A stretch of 64,000 bases of DNA from Klebsormidium nitens (Eukaryota > Streptophyta > Klebsormidiophyceae > Klebsormidiales > Klebsormidiaceae), in assembly GCA_000708835.1 (NCBI GenBank), contig DF237317.1:28282-92281 (forward strand), read 5' to 3'. Position 1 is the first letter of the stretch. The number at the start of each line of letters is the position of its first letter. The position numbers and the translations under genes are program-made. A model generated the notes under the pieces. That model was not told the origin of the DNA and made no database searches. It saw only the letters and a list, made by a program, of their open reading frames with translations. This document shows, piece by piece, positions 25,421-37,912 of the stretch.

Positions 25421-28400
25421 CTAGAACTCAAGCCTCAGGGTCGAGGATCCGGGTCGATTCGGAACGGTCACCGCAAGCTTGTAAATAGACTTGTCATATG
25501 AGAACGGCAGGCCTTCTCCATCGAGAGTGCACACACGCGGCTCTGCTGAGCTGTACGCACCGAAGGAGCCTCCCCCAATCAGCGTTAGGTCCACAGAGGA
25601 GGTGCCACTGGGAGCCACCTTTTGAATCGCACCTCCAGAGTTGAACATGTCGGTCAACCCGATCGCCGCAAAGTCGGTTCCATTCAATCGCTGAACAGGG
25701 GCGATGGTAAAGACCTCGAACTCCTTGGCGGGCAGAACAAAGGACTGGCTGTGGGTCGCATCAACACGAGCCAAGGAGCCTGCAATGAGAAACCGTCCGT
25801 ACTTTCTCAGTCATGGTCTACGCAGAAGGTCGCATACAAAGCCGCAGACGGGATGCTTTGGTCCAAAACTGCACGAGGTGAGCTGCAACTTACGTATCCG
25901 GCTTTCCTCACACCATGGCACAATTGTGACGGGCAAGCCTGGCACGACCAGTGGCGCGCTCATCCGGCGGCGTGCCTCACCTGCTGTGTGGCTGAAGATG
26001 ACGACGTCCCCGGTCCAGTGCTCCCCCGCCAGCTGCTCCAGCCCGGGGATGTCTGCCCCCGCCACGCCGCCCGCAACCGGCCCGGGTGCCGCGTCGTGCA
26101 CCAACTGCACCTTGGCCGTCTCGCTCCACCCCGCGCCCTACACGGACACACGCGCAGTCAGCGAACGCGAGCCTCAAGCCGGGAGCACTGCAGGGTTCAA
26201 CCACATCGAGCATCACAGTGCATGCTGCACGACATCCGGGACCAAGCAAACAACCCGCAGCCGCTCCCCCTTCGCTTTTAAGGGCTGTTGATCATCGACT
26301 CCGCACGACTCGCTCCCTGTGTCAGCACTGACCTGGCAGTTGAAGGCGCCCACGACGGCGGTCGTCGCGTTGACGTTCCAGATCTTGAGCGGCGTCTTCT
26401 GGTCGCGGCAGGGGTCCGCGAAGAGGCAGTCCAGCGTGGGCCGCCCGGGAAGCAGCGCGCGCAGCACGCGGCCGTCGGGGAGCACCAGCTTGCGCAGCAC
26501 CGCGGGGTCGTGCTCGCCTGCACCAGCGGGGTACATTGGTCACAGCCGCACAGGGGGGCGGGGGCACAGGGATCAGCCGGAGGGAGCAGGAAAAGAGGAG
26601 GGTGCGACATCCGATAAGGCCGAAGCAGCACCTGAGCTTCAACGCAGCGCCAGCTGGAAATGGAGAGGGCACGCGTACCAGGGTGATCTGACACGTAGAC
26701 GGCGCAGCCGCCGACGGCGCGCGCTGCGGCATGATAGAAGGCCATGGGGTGGCGCGACTGGAACATGTCCCAGTCGACCACGAAGAGCTCGCCCATGAAC
26801 AGGCTGTTGTATGCGCATGAGGCCACGTGGATGGTGTGGCTCGCGGGGTCCTGCAGCATCACAGCGCCCAGTGTGAACAAGGCCGCAACTTGGACATGCT
26901 CCTGGTCATCAACGCAGCAGGACCACGCAAAAAAGCTTGGCCAGAAGTGTCGGTGGTCAGAGGTGGCTTCAATCCAGTCGGATACTCTCGGCTTGAGGAC
27001 GTCAGTAACTTGTTCTTCAAACAGTGAGCTCTTGTGACGGTGACTCACGCGAGGCCAGAAGTCGTCAGATGCGCGGACCGAGTTGATGGTGCGCGTGTGG
27101 AACATGGCGTCGTTGCCGTGGCTCATGCACGAGATGGCGTCGTTGTCCGGGAAGTGCGCCGCCACCGAGTCGCTGAAGCCCTTCTGGTACGCGACCTGGA
27201 TGGCCACCCGCCCGCCGAAGGCCTGCCCCACCGTCTCCACCGCGCTCTGCACGTCCACCTTGACGCCGTCCGCGCCCGCAGCCGCCAGGTACGCGTGCTG
27301 GTCCGAAAAGTACTGGCCCACCTGGGCGGGGTCCATCACGCCCACCGCATACGCTTTCATGTCCTGGCCAGAAAAGAGGCAGTCGCAGGCTTAATTCTCG
27401 AAATCGTTGGCAGAAACACCTTGCAATCCCAAAACCGAGGAAACAGGGAATCTGGAACGACCAGAATCGAGAAATGAGGAGCTGGGCAGTACTTCCAATG
27501 CTGATTCTGATGGTGAGCAACGTCGCCAATCATATGGAGATGCCAAACTGTTTTTCGCCGTCTTTACCTCGAGTGCTGCGTCCGGCTGGTTGCAGCGGAC
27601 GCCCGCGGTCACCACTGGTGCCTGCAGGGTCGATCCGTACAGGCCTGGCCGCACGCCACCCCCTGCACACAGACACGCGCGCAGCGTCTCGAGGCAGCGG
27701 TCGTATGGAGGGCTTGAGGAACGGAGATACGTTAAAAATTGGGGCACGTCGCTCAATGGTGTAAAGGTTTGCGTCGTTACTGTACTGGAGAGCACTTGTC
27801 CTGACGACGTCAGTATCTTTTCCAGCGCTCAAAGAGTCCAGACGAAAGGCAAACAACTGTTGCTTGCGCAAGCACGACCAGAACCAGGTTCGTTGAAGCG
27901 CGGCTCACAGTAGCCCCCCAGCGCGTGCCACATGAGGACCTTCTTGACCCCGAGCTCCGCTTTCAGCTTGTGGATGAACGCCTTGAGGCTCTCCGGCCTG
28001 GCAGGATCCCCCGCAGCATCGCCGGCCTCCCTCTGGAACTTGCCGTTCTCCTGGATGCGAACCAGCCGCGTGCTTGATCTGCGCACCACAGACAGGCCCA
28101 CCAGGTACCAGTCAGGCGGGTCTCCCGGGTTTTGCATTCACAGTCTGAACTCCCGAGGACACAAAGTCCTGTTTCAATGAGCCACCAGCCTTCCCTCAAA
28201 GCAAATCAGACACTACCGGAGCAGGCCCTCGCTCTCACATCCAACTAGGTCGAAAGACATAGGTTTTCGACGACGACAATCTTCGATCAAGAGAAACAAT
28301 ACAGAAAGTGCAACAGCTTCATGTGCAAGGTATGAGCAAAGTCTCAGGCAGAGCGGTGCCCCTCTGATATCCCGTGTCCTTTGTTACGACCTTGAGAGTT

Positions 28401-31108
28401 GGGTGGGGTCGGCCTCACTGTGTGCCGAGCTTGGGGTCCAGCTGCAGGGTGTCTTCCCCATCGGCGGCCACCGACTGCCACCCATCGTCAATGATGAGGA
28501 AGCCGGGAGGGGCGCCAGCCTCATGCAAACTGCACGCGCAGGAGCAAACATGAGGAACGCATGTAGCAAGCGGGGGAGCCGGAGTGCTGTGGCCCTGTGA
28601 AGATTGCATCAAGAGCAGTGATATCGACTTCGTACTCTGGCAATAAGTAAGGTACAGTCGCAGGATGTGGCCGGGTCAGCGACCAGTCCTTCCATCTGCA
28701 AAAGATGACATGGTTGGAGAGTGCAATTAAAGAAAAGGAGACACAGCATCGCCTGAGTTGCTCCACCCGTTTGTCAACAGGCCTCACCTCTTGAGGCCCT
28801 GCTCAATGCCTGCAGCATTGACCTGGGTGTAGAAAGCGTCTGCACCACAACCAGCAAAGTCAGCCAAGGCCGGCACAGGCACTGCAATTGGCCAAATTGG
28901 ATCATATGCTACCAACCGTGGACTTCTGACCTTGAACCACAACAACACGACAAAAGCTCGCAATCCTTTTCGACTTATTGCTGGATGATTGCGCGATTTC
29001 CGACGAACGTACTTCAGAAGCAACACATTGCGCTACTTATTTTGTTGTTGCCGCAGGAACTTCGCCCGCCAGCTCCCAAGCCAGGCGAAGGTCATGACAG
29101 CCCTGGCAACCATGTGTCTGCCTAAGCTCGCTTACCCCATGTGCACCACCCAAAGTGAGACAGCATCCCCGGAATCTGCAAAGAAAGCCAAGAGATGAAA
29201 GTGAGGGGAGGACTGCTCACGGGCAGAAATGATGTCAAGATAACCTGCAGATTCAACAAACTGCTGAGTATCGATTGGCAAGATGAGTTTGCCCTTACCG
29301 CATGCGGCCATCAAAGGTTCCTACTTCAACTTTAACACTTGAAAACCTGCTCTGTTGACCACTACTTAGAGCAATTGGTGAGGCCTTCACATGGCTCGAG
29401 CTTCACAGCCAAGTCTCCACAAGGGTCAGTGGCAGATCAAATCACCTTCTTCTGCGTCCTGGTCTGGAATGTCTGCAGGTGCTCTCTAACCGCCTCCACG
29501 CTCTTCTCAATGGCAACATATGGGTCTGAGTCAGAGCCGGCATATGCAATAGCCTTGAAAGTGGACTTGGTCACCACCGTGCTCCCTGCAGGAGATACAA
29601 AATGAGTTTGGGTGCCAAAACGCTGGACAAGAATGATTGCCACCCGTTCTTGTTGGCTCAGCACAACAGAGCCACGCAGACACGTCAGCAGCTTTTGCTG
29701 CCTTTTTACTTCTTTACTCTTCCTCAAACTGCCGCTAAAGCTCTCAGGCACTTGAAAGGAGTTGGAGCCTACATTTGCAGCTCGAAATGAAGCTCACCAG
29801 ACTCGACGACCAGCTGCAGCCTGTTGTTGCCACCACCCTGGAGACATGCTCGGAATGGACCCTCCACAATTGGCAGGATTACAGCATAAGATGGCTTCTT
29901 ATTCAAGCTCCCATTGCTGTCATCTGCCTTCAACTCTAGAAGAAGAAACTGCGTCTCGGCAGCCACATGATCACCACTGTCTGCAATCCTTTGGCACTGC
30001 ATGACACACCAAATGAGTAAGACCGCAGGAGGCGTGAAGGTGGAAGTGTCATCGAAACAGAGATTGCAAGATGTCCATGTAAGAAGTCGTACTCCAAACC
30101 CAAAGCGCCTGAGGATGAGAAACTGCATTTCCGAGGTGCATAGCACCTTAAGAAGTTTCTCGCATCTTCATCATTGATTGGGGAACCAGCCTAACAAAAT
30201 CTACAAAAGTGAGACATTGACAGTAGAATTTGCAAAGATCATGCTATTTCAAAGCAGCTCTTGCTATTGAGTTCAAAAATTACAACCAGCACGCTCATGC
30301 CATCTCTTAGTTGATTCTGCCAATGACGCCTATAAGGCTTTTATAACACGCGCAATGAGGCGCCGCCAGCCTTTTATCTCGCACGCAATGAAGCTTCTAA
30401 TCTGGACTTGCTTGTTGTTGTATTGTTATCCATTTCATTCTGCCCGTATGCTTGACGCCATCTTGCATCAGTACCACCATTTAAGATAAACAAGCAGGTG
30501 TCAAGGATTTCTGCAGTGTGATCTTCGCCCGCATAGACAAGTCATCCTAGCACAGAGGAGAGGTGGCATACCTGCCACCACAGCTTGAATCGAAACGAGG
30601 AAACAAATCGTGTGGCCCTGCAGCATAAGGCCAGATAAAGTATGAATGTGCTCCAAGCAGAGAACAAGCATGTTGAAACTTGCTCTCCACAAGTCTTCAC
30701 ATTTACATTGGGGGTTGATATCTTGAGACCAGCAAGAATTTGTCAGAATCTCAGAACCTTTGCTGGAAACCTCTCCTCGAGGAATGTGTAATTGACAACG
30801 CTTGAAATGCATCACAGGCTCCATTTGAGATGATGGTCAATATAGGCAGTTCCGCAATTCGTATCAACCAGCTGGCTCAGCTTGAGAAATTGCTCTCCAC
30901 AACTGAAGGAGTCAAAAACTCAAAATCCTTACGTCAAGGTACCGAGGTCAAATGTATGAGCTGAATCCGCCTGGCTGGCAGAGGCTCCAATGAAGGCTCC
31001 TGAGGTGGTGGTTGCCGGAGAGATAGTCACGTTAGGTGCAATCTCTGATAACAAGGTCCTTCCGCCAACAAGAAGAGAGCGGTCGCTCAATTCCACGCTG
31101 TTCTCCAT
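25421..31108 (-). CDS. GH36 alkaline alpha-galactosidase / raffinose synthase-like (SIP family)
   Basis: Fourteen exons, read on the minus strand: 31108-30933, 30617-30572, 29996-29798, 29585-29446, 29175-29136, 28839-28788, 28529-28419, 28078-27909, 27662-27568, 27363-27049, 26850-26679, 26517-26333, 26137-25981 and 25779-25421. The joined frame is 738 residues, near the 750 or so of plant SIP proteins. Diagnostic blocks in order are [22 protein letters not shown] (across introns 4 and 5), [36 protein letters not shown] (nucleophile Asp), [12 protein letters not shown] (acid/base Asp), [16 protein letters not shown] and [15 protein letters not shown]. The family removes or transfers alpha-galactosyl groups on raffinose-series sugars; sequence alone does not separate galactosidase from synthase. 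No signal peptide is evident, so it is probably cytosolic or plastidic. Intron 10 (26851-27048, 198 bp) has no stop in frame. Confidence 0.93.
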
Positions 31109-32006
31109 TTTCTGTCCAACTTGCTTGATCGGAGATGACACCGCTGCCTGGCAGTCGACCTTGCAGGGTCTATTGAGGCGCGGGTTTGAGCGTAGTCTGC
31201 GGATATCCGAGCTGGCCGCCAAAGCAAGGGGCGTTTGCTGATGCAGCAGGGGACAAGGTAACAAAAAGGTGGAAGAAAGCTGAAGAGAGCGACCAAAAGA
31301 CTTGGTGGTCAAAAGCAGACCTTGGCAATTGCGAATCACGATTTGTGACATGACGAGGGAGGTGGTAGCTTCCCACAATCAACAAACTGAACAAGGTGAC
31401 AAGCGCAGCGCGGCTTGCACAGAACAGGCTAGGGAGGCCAGGTATAAACAACCTTCAGGTTTCATTGTCAATGGGAATCAAAAACAACCTCTTCAACGAT
31501 TATGGTGCTCAATGCTCATGCCAACGGGTGGTAGGTACCTATCGACACCCGTACCATGATTACGTATCATTATGGGACACAACTCGCCTTCGTTGGATCA
31601 ATGCAGTGCTGCTGGCAAACACACGCCGTTGATGAGCCCTGCTGGTGTTTCCTGACGGTTGCGATCACCGGAGAGTGGCATTTATTCTGATTTTAACGTC
31701 GACGTGCATGCATTCAAATCTTGCCCAATCCGTCCTCAGTGCTCACCTTCAACAATTGGCTGCAGACCGTGTGCCTCGCTCTAGTTCTTGCAGAGTGAAG
31801 TCAGAAGGAGCCAGAGTCTAGGATTTAGAATCTTCTGGAGAACCGCAAGTCGCTTGCCTTTGCAGCAGTTTTTGCCACTTCCTCGCACCATTTTTCCTGA
31901 ATGTCACATTGTCATTCTTCTTACTGTAGACAGTCAAATCCACGGTGTCTTTTAGCGTGACTTGATATCTTGTGAGAGATTCTTTGCGCCGCAGAAGAGT
32001 TGCACA
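31109..32006. promoter_or_regulatory. Divergent intergenic region, GH36 / Cpn10
   Basis: About 0.9 kb lie between the two start codons and should hold both promoters. No motif stands out and no further gene is recognised. Confidence 0.4.
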
Positions 32007-34103
32007 ATGTCGTCCATGACCATGTCGCGATCAGTAGCGCTCAGTGGACCAAGCGCCTGTGCGGCAGCAGACCTGAGGGCCTCTAGCTTGAGCAGTAAGT
32101 CCTACAATGCCAGCGCTCAAGTACCAGTGCTCAAGTCCTTTGAAGGTCAACAGATGCAAAGAGGACGATATGGGGATTGCCACATTGCAAGGGACTTGCA
32201 GTGTTTTCGCCGTTCGGGATGATATACCAACAAAAATGTTTCTTTGATGTGTAGGTAATTTGGCAACCACTCCGAGCCCTGTTGGCCAGAGGTTGCCTAT
32301 GTTGGGGTTCTCGGGTAGCAAGCAGAATTGTTCAAGGAGAGCCTGTCGAGTGGTGTCTGTTCGGGCGCTCACCAACAATGAGGTTGATATCGAGAAGGTG
32401 AGTGGTACAGACAGCGCCAGAGTGTTTCACTTGGTAATGGTGCATGGTAGATATCGTCCGTGCACAACCTGGGCGCTGCAGTCAAGATGGCTAGACTGCC
32501 ATCTGCTCTTGATGCACGTGGTGGTAGACTCACCAAGGTCGTGGATATCACATCCTTGATGCATTGTGAATCCTGGCTAGCCTTTCCTACTTTGTTCTAC
32601 ACTGATGCCCTGGCCAATCGAAGGATTGGGAAACAAACGGGCAGCAGTCTAGAATCTGCAGCCCTTTCAAGTTTCCACGGTTTTTTGGGATTTTCAGTAG
32701 TTTGTTGTATTCTGTCTGCCGTTCTTTTACGAGTGAAAAACTTTGTTGTGCTGCAGGTTCAGCCAATGGGTGATCGATTGTTTGTCCGTGTTGATGACGC
32801 ACCACAGGTGAGTCTGCACTCGTCTGTCAACGGGAGGAAGCTTCGATGGACGCATTAGGAGCACCATAATTGAGTTACCTCATCTATGCACGCATGCCGT
32901 TCATAAAGTTTCGATTTGTATGCCTTAAGTCCAAGACCTGTATATCTAGCGTACTGAAGATTTGACTGGAGACAATTATTAACATGGGATTCGAGCTACT
33001 TCTACAACTCATCTGAATCGGCCAAGGCTAAACACGTGATGGTGGGGGTAATTCTGGGGGCTTAGAGTCTACCTTCTTCTACCGCAAGTTCGTCAGATGC
33101 AGTGCACGTCAAGATGTAGAGATGTGAGTCTTGGATGGAAACAAGCGGACCGCCAGGGTCTTCCGATGTGTCTTTTTGTGGGCCGACACCCAAGCCTGGA
33201 TGATCTGACAATTAGGGATAAGCAACATCGTTGTCAACATTGCGGTGCAATGTTCTTCCAGGCCACAGCAGGAGGCATTCTGCTTCCAAAGTCATCAACG
33301 TCAAGCGAAAAGTTTCTTCTGGGGGAGGTGAGGTTACACGCACTTGAGAGCTTAGAACAGGATGGAGAGAAGCGGGTATTTAGTTTCCCAGCCATAGTCA
33401 TGGCTGAGTTTGTACCGAGTTATATTGTGAAATTTGGTCGCTTACAATTTTGTTGCATGAGTGGTCACGGTCATAATATTTGGCATCAGGTGCCTTGATT
33501 CTGATCGCATGCCCTTTTTGACTGGCCGCTGGATCATACGTTCGCTGTCAGCATTGAGCACTCCATGCGGAGGGCGTCGCAGCGCACGAATTCTTGGCCT
33601 GTACAAGTTTCGAGGATATCTCAGTTCCTCAACTTTGGGAAGCACGGTGGGTTCTGATGCACCCAGTTTGGTCAGTAGTAACCCGCTCATGTTTCGATCT
33701 GTGTCTTTACTTTCTTTATATGTACATCGTGTAGGTGTTGGCAGTGGGCAAGGAAGCTAGCGGGGCATATAGCAAGGGGCAACGAGTGCTCTTCACGGAT
33801 CTGCATACACAAGAGGTTGGTTGCCCCCATGGCCTTGCCTTCGACCGCTAATCTTCTGCCAACTGCACCGCCCAGTACTTTACCTTGTAAACGAGCTAGT
33901 TTCAAGCCGCGACTAATTTCATATGTTGCAATGAAGATTCGAGCAACTGTTGCAGACCTGACCTGAACCTTGGGGGCGTGTGATGTTCTTCAAATCGGGC
34001 AGTCAATATCAATTTTTGTCTTCTCTCGCAGGTTAACCTGGGCTCGCGGAAGGATAAGCTTGCCTTTGTCAAAGCTAAGGACCTCTTGGGAGTCGTCGAA
34101 TAG
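32007..34103 (+). CDS. Plastid Cpn10 (GroES-type) co-chaperonin
   Basis: Six exons: 32007-32094, 32255-32397, 32757-32807, 33262-33327, 33735-33815 and 34032-34103, joining to 166 residues. The first 70 or so are rich in Ser, Ala and Arg with few acidic residues, as in a chloroplast transit peptide. A single Cpn10 domain follows, starting at QPMGDRLFVRVDDAPQ, with the flexible mobile loop and its hydrophobic contact (TAGGILLPKSS), then GEVLAVGKEASGAYSKGQRV and the last strand LLGVVE before TAG at 34101-34103. Because only one domain is present it matches the plastid Cpn10 class and not the double-domain Cpn20. It would cap the Cpn60 chaperonin in the stroma. Transit-peptide cleavage and location are inferred. 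Confidence 0.92.
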
Positions 34104-35588
34104 GTGCAGTCGTTTTATATGTAGGGACACTTTTTGGTTGTTTGAATATCGGACTTGCAAACAAAGAAACTTAAAATTTCTTGCGGCTCCCAGCTGGCCC
34201 ATCATTTCTCGGCCGCTCAGGGTAAAAACATCTATATGGAAACCAGGTGTCGACCTGCTCCGCTTCTTGTTTGAAGAAATGGATCCATTCTGAACATAGG
34301 TACACTTACCAAGAGACCAGGAGCATTGAGAATCTTGGGACAGTTAACCACGACACGAGATCGAAGCATTGCCAAATATTTGAGTCAGAATCAGTTGATC
34401 GAAACCCGCAATTGTACCCACGGTCTGTTTGTTTACAGATCAAAATCTCAAACAACCAAAGGATGGCCGAAACTCAAGATGTACATCTGCAGAAGTATCT
34501 CAAGCTATCAATCATAAATCGAAAGAAGCGATGCTTACAAGCGATCTGGTCGATAACCAATTGAGGTGCACCAGAACCCGAAGCTGGTGAATGTCGATTT
34601 CATGATGCTTCTAAGTTTTCCATCAGCACGTTCTGCATGGCAGAGCGTCATTAGTATACAGTTGACGTTTCAGATCTAAGCGTCACTTGCATGGTTCCTG
34701 TCTATGTCGTGGACTATATTTGAACAGCCTTATAGACCTGCAACTGGATCCCCGGCGCATTTAGTTACTAGTGATGCATATAATGTTGAGCAGAGCCAGT
34801 GTGAGATATCGAGTGACTGGGCGCGGCCGACATTGCTTTGCGCCAGCCTACATAGATGATTAAATGCCAAACCAGCGCGCTTAGAGCTCAGCTGGTCAAT
34901 TGTAGTGCACATACCATCATTGATGCAGAGCTGTAATGCATCGGATAGTGCTTCTATGACTCGATATCGAGGCCACTTCTATGACTTGGTTTCGAGGCCA
35001 GGATCGAAACACAATTGTTTTTCGAAATATACAATGATGAAAAGCTATGCTTGGCAAAACCTGCTCACCGTCACTGCTGCGCACCTAAATGGAAGCTACA
35101 TGTGAGCATGAGGCTTTCCGCAAGTCTCCCCTGCAAACTCTTTTGCATTAACAACTACTACTATGATACAGAGCCGGAATCTGCCCATGCCGACCTTGAC
35201 TCTAAAACGACCCCCTAATCTAGGCAAACAACTGCAAGTCGCCCGTTTCAGCCAACTGTACACTGCACTGTCTTTGTCGTGACCACTGCTTGAACGACTC
35301 AATACAACAAGGAACCAGGTCAAAATCAACTCTTCAGCTCACCTTCAATACAGACTTGGATTGCGCCTGGACATCAATCGACGACTAAAGTGAGCTACTC
35401 TTAGTGCGGTGCATCTTGATCAGGGTGCATTTCACCAAAGACTAAGCTGAACTACTTCGACCATGAATGTTCAACCTTGCTTCCGGCATGATGGATTCGT
35501 ACTAATGTTCAATCCATCTGCAATGTGGTGGCCCCCCCAGGGCCCAACGTGCGCCGCCCCCAGTACGGCCAACTTGTACCCCATCTGC
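34104..35588. other. Convergent intergenic region
   Basis: This lies between the 3' ends of the Cpn10 and GGCT-like genes. No gene or clear repeat is seen. Confidence 0.45.
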
Positions 35589-36377
35589 CTATTCCCTGCC
35601 CTCTCTCTCCTCCCTGGAGACCACCCGGCAGACCTGCACCAACTCGCTGTCCCCATCGGAAAGGTCGTCGCATCTCTCCTCAATCCAGCACTGCACATGC
35701 TCCAGGAAGGTCTTGTTCCCAGGCCGCTCGGATCGCTTGATGTAAGTGGCGGCCTCCCGCTCGGTGTACGCGTCAATGTGCTCGTCTGTCGCAGCCGCCA
35801 TGCTGTCCGAGTACGAGGGATACGCAAAGTAGGCCTGCGCCTCTGCGGCCGCCACCAGCCGCTCTTCCTCGGGGTGCAGCTCCGACGCAGTGACGTGCAA
35901 GTCACGCAATGCAATGGCAAGGCGCTTGTAGTGGCCCTTGTCCACCCCCTCCAGCTCGTCCAGCCGCTCCACGCCCGCGTTGCTGATGCTATACACCTCG
36001 CCCTTCACATGGTGCCCCTCGTCCCGGTTGTTGAGCATGAACGGCACCTGGAACGGCCCGCACACCAGCGGGTACCGGTGCTGCGTGCGCGCCGTGCCCA
36101 GGAAGTGTGCGGTGCCCTGCTGCACCATGTCCTCCATGAGCCAGTAGTTGCCGAACCCACGCTTTAGGGTGCCATACACGAACGCCAGCTGGCGCCGAGT
36201 GAAGGCCTCCTTTGGACCCGCAGGCTGTGAGAGACCATGAGAGCGTTCGCGGACGGGGGCTGCTGGAGAAGGGGCTGGCCACCGCTTAGAGGGAGCCTCC
36301 GGAGGAGAGGCCCGGTAGGGGGTGGTGGCAGGGGAGTGCTGGCATACAAGAGGGCCGCAGCACAGGGCGCGCGTCAT
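35589..36377 (-). CDS. Gamma-glutamylcyclotransferase / AIG2-like protein
   Basis: One open frame of 262 residues, read from 36377 to a TAG at 35589. The cyclotransferase fold begins near residue 66 with LAFVYGTLKRGFGN, the glycine-rich substrate loop of the family. GEVYSISNAGVERLDELEG follows, containing the Glu that is catalytic in GGACT and GGCT enzymes, then GHYKR. Members open gamma-glutamyl bonds of peptides or amines to give 5-oxoproline. The C-terminal 80 residues (from the EEERL region on) are longer than in small family members. The first 60 residues are Pro/Ala/Arg-rich and may be a targeting peptide, or partly an intron: a 3' splice-like sequence (CTCTCACAG) falls just before the codons for PAGPKEAF at about 36226, so the true start is not settled. 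Confidence 0.85.
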   Translation of the reverse strand: MTRALCCGPLVCQHSPATTPYRASPPEAPSKRWPAPSPAAPVRERSHGLSQPAGPKEAFTRRQLAFVYGTLKRGFGNYWLMEDMVQQGTAHFLGTARTQHRYPLVCGPFQVPFMLNNRDEGHHVKGEVYSISNAGVERLDELEGVDKGHYKRLAIALRDLHVTASELHPEEERLVAAAEAQAYFAYPSYSDSMAAATDEHIDAYTEREAATYIKRSERPGNKTFLEHVQCWIEERCDDLSDGDSELVQVCRVVSREEREGRE

Positions 36378-37912
36378 GCTTACTTTGTTTGGGTTCTATC
36401 CGGATTGTCCTACCTGGAACAGGCCACAAGTAACCAACACCTGCAATTGGAGGCAGCAGGAATCAAAGGTCCAGGGAAAACGGAGCACGCCACATGTACC
36501 ACATGTCACAGTTTGAAGCTACAAGATGGATAAGGATTCGGCCAGGCATGAAAAGCAATCCTCCAGAGAACGATGGGCCCCAGGTCAATCATGGCACGCT
36601 CCATAAATCTCCAATTCTTACTTATGTACAGAAGGTAACACCAAGTTGCTCAGAAATCTTCCCTTGAAACCGTTCAAGCCCACAGTTCAGAGGCAACAGA
36701 ACAAAGTACAGCAGTCCACAGCAGTAACCGGAACTTCTGCAATCCCCCGAAAATTGTCAAAGGGTCACATTGAGTGCTTGTAAAAGTTCAACGGACAAAA
36801 TCTGATCGGATTGTTTATGTACCACGTTTGCACAGAATCATCTCAAGAAAGCTGCAAGCGGCGGCATTGACTGCAAGAAACCTTTATTACCAGCATTCAC
36901 GAGTTTCAAAGCTACCTGCCTCCTGCTCCACACCCGAAGGTGTAAGCGCATGCAGGCACTCTTCGCTATGCCCACCAAATGATTCAATCAACTCCTCAAG
37001 AAGGTAGACTAAGACAGGAACCTCACCACTATGTGTGGCCTAGATAACGCGGTTCCACGGAAAGAAGCAGAAGCGCTGAGCCAGACCGTCGTCCGAGCAT
37101 CTCACAAAACCTAGACCAGCATAACATTGACTTCTCCAGAAGCAGACACTTTCATCCTCCAACGGGACATGCACATTGAAGGCTATCGAATGGACCGTAT
37201 GATGGAATTCCGAATCTCGAAGCCCTTCTTTGCGCATTTCCAAGTGCCCAGCACTGCAGCAGGAAAGTGCAGGTCGCAGGCAGGTCGCAGGGAGGGTGTC
37301 GAGTCAGGACTCTGGATAAATTTCAGTTTTATGTTGAGTAATAGGCGCCTAGGCTGAGTTAGATCAGCTCCCCGGGTGCAAGCAAACTAAGAACCTAAAC
37401 CTACCTAAACCTAAACCTGTCAACGTGTTTTAAGCAGGTTCCACCTTAACCACTAAATCAATAGCACACATTTCCCTGGCCACTGGGTTGATCGAACTCA
37501 CCAATGACCATAGCCGTCGGTGTGTGCGTGCGTCCAGTTATTAAATTAACCCGACATTAAAAATCGAGACTGCTGGTTTTCTGGTCAACTCGTTCAACAC
37601 GAGCTTCGCTAACCATTACCACGCAGGACTCGTCACGGTCCAATTGTGAGAGCCGCTTGCCCAGCAAGCTTTGTCCCCGTGCCTAGTTGAATGGGTGGTA
37701 CCAGACTCGGAGGTCACAGACTCGAAATCGAATTAAAATGGCGCATGGCTTCAGAGATGCTTTGACAATTTTGCTCCTTGAGGCACCTTGATCCTTGCGC
37801 TTGCAATTGGCAGATCGGCACGATCAGCAGCATCGAAGCCGGTGGTTTTCTTGCCTGCCCCTACATGACCAAATTCTCTGCTTGGGGGCGAGCAGTCCGG
37901 CTGGAGTGAGCT
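36378..37912. promoter_or_regulatory. Divergent intergenic region, GGCT-like / SWEET
   Basis: These 1.5 kb should carry both promoters. A short run of CCTAAA-type units at about 37391-37418 resembles plant telomere repeats but lacks the third C. Nothing else is recognised. Confidence 0.4.

Noticed and set aside
35463-36167. Plus-strand open frame of 234 codons
   Set aside because: Antisense shadow of the GGCT-like gene, with no domain of its own.
37391-37418. Interstitial telomere repeat
   Set aside because: The units are CCTAAA with irregular spacing, not CCCTAAA, and only about four occur.
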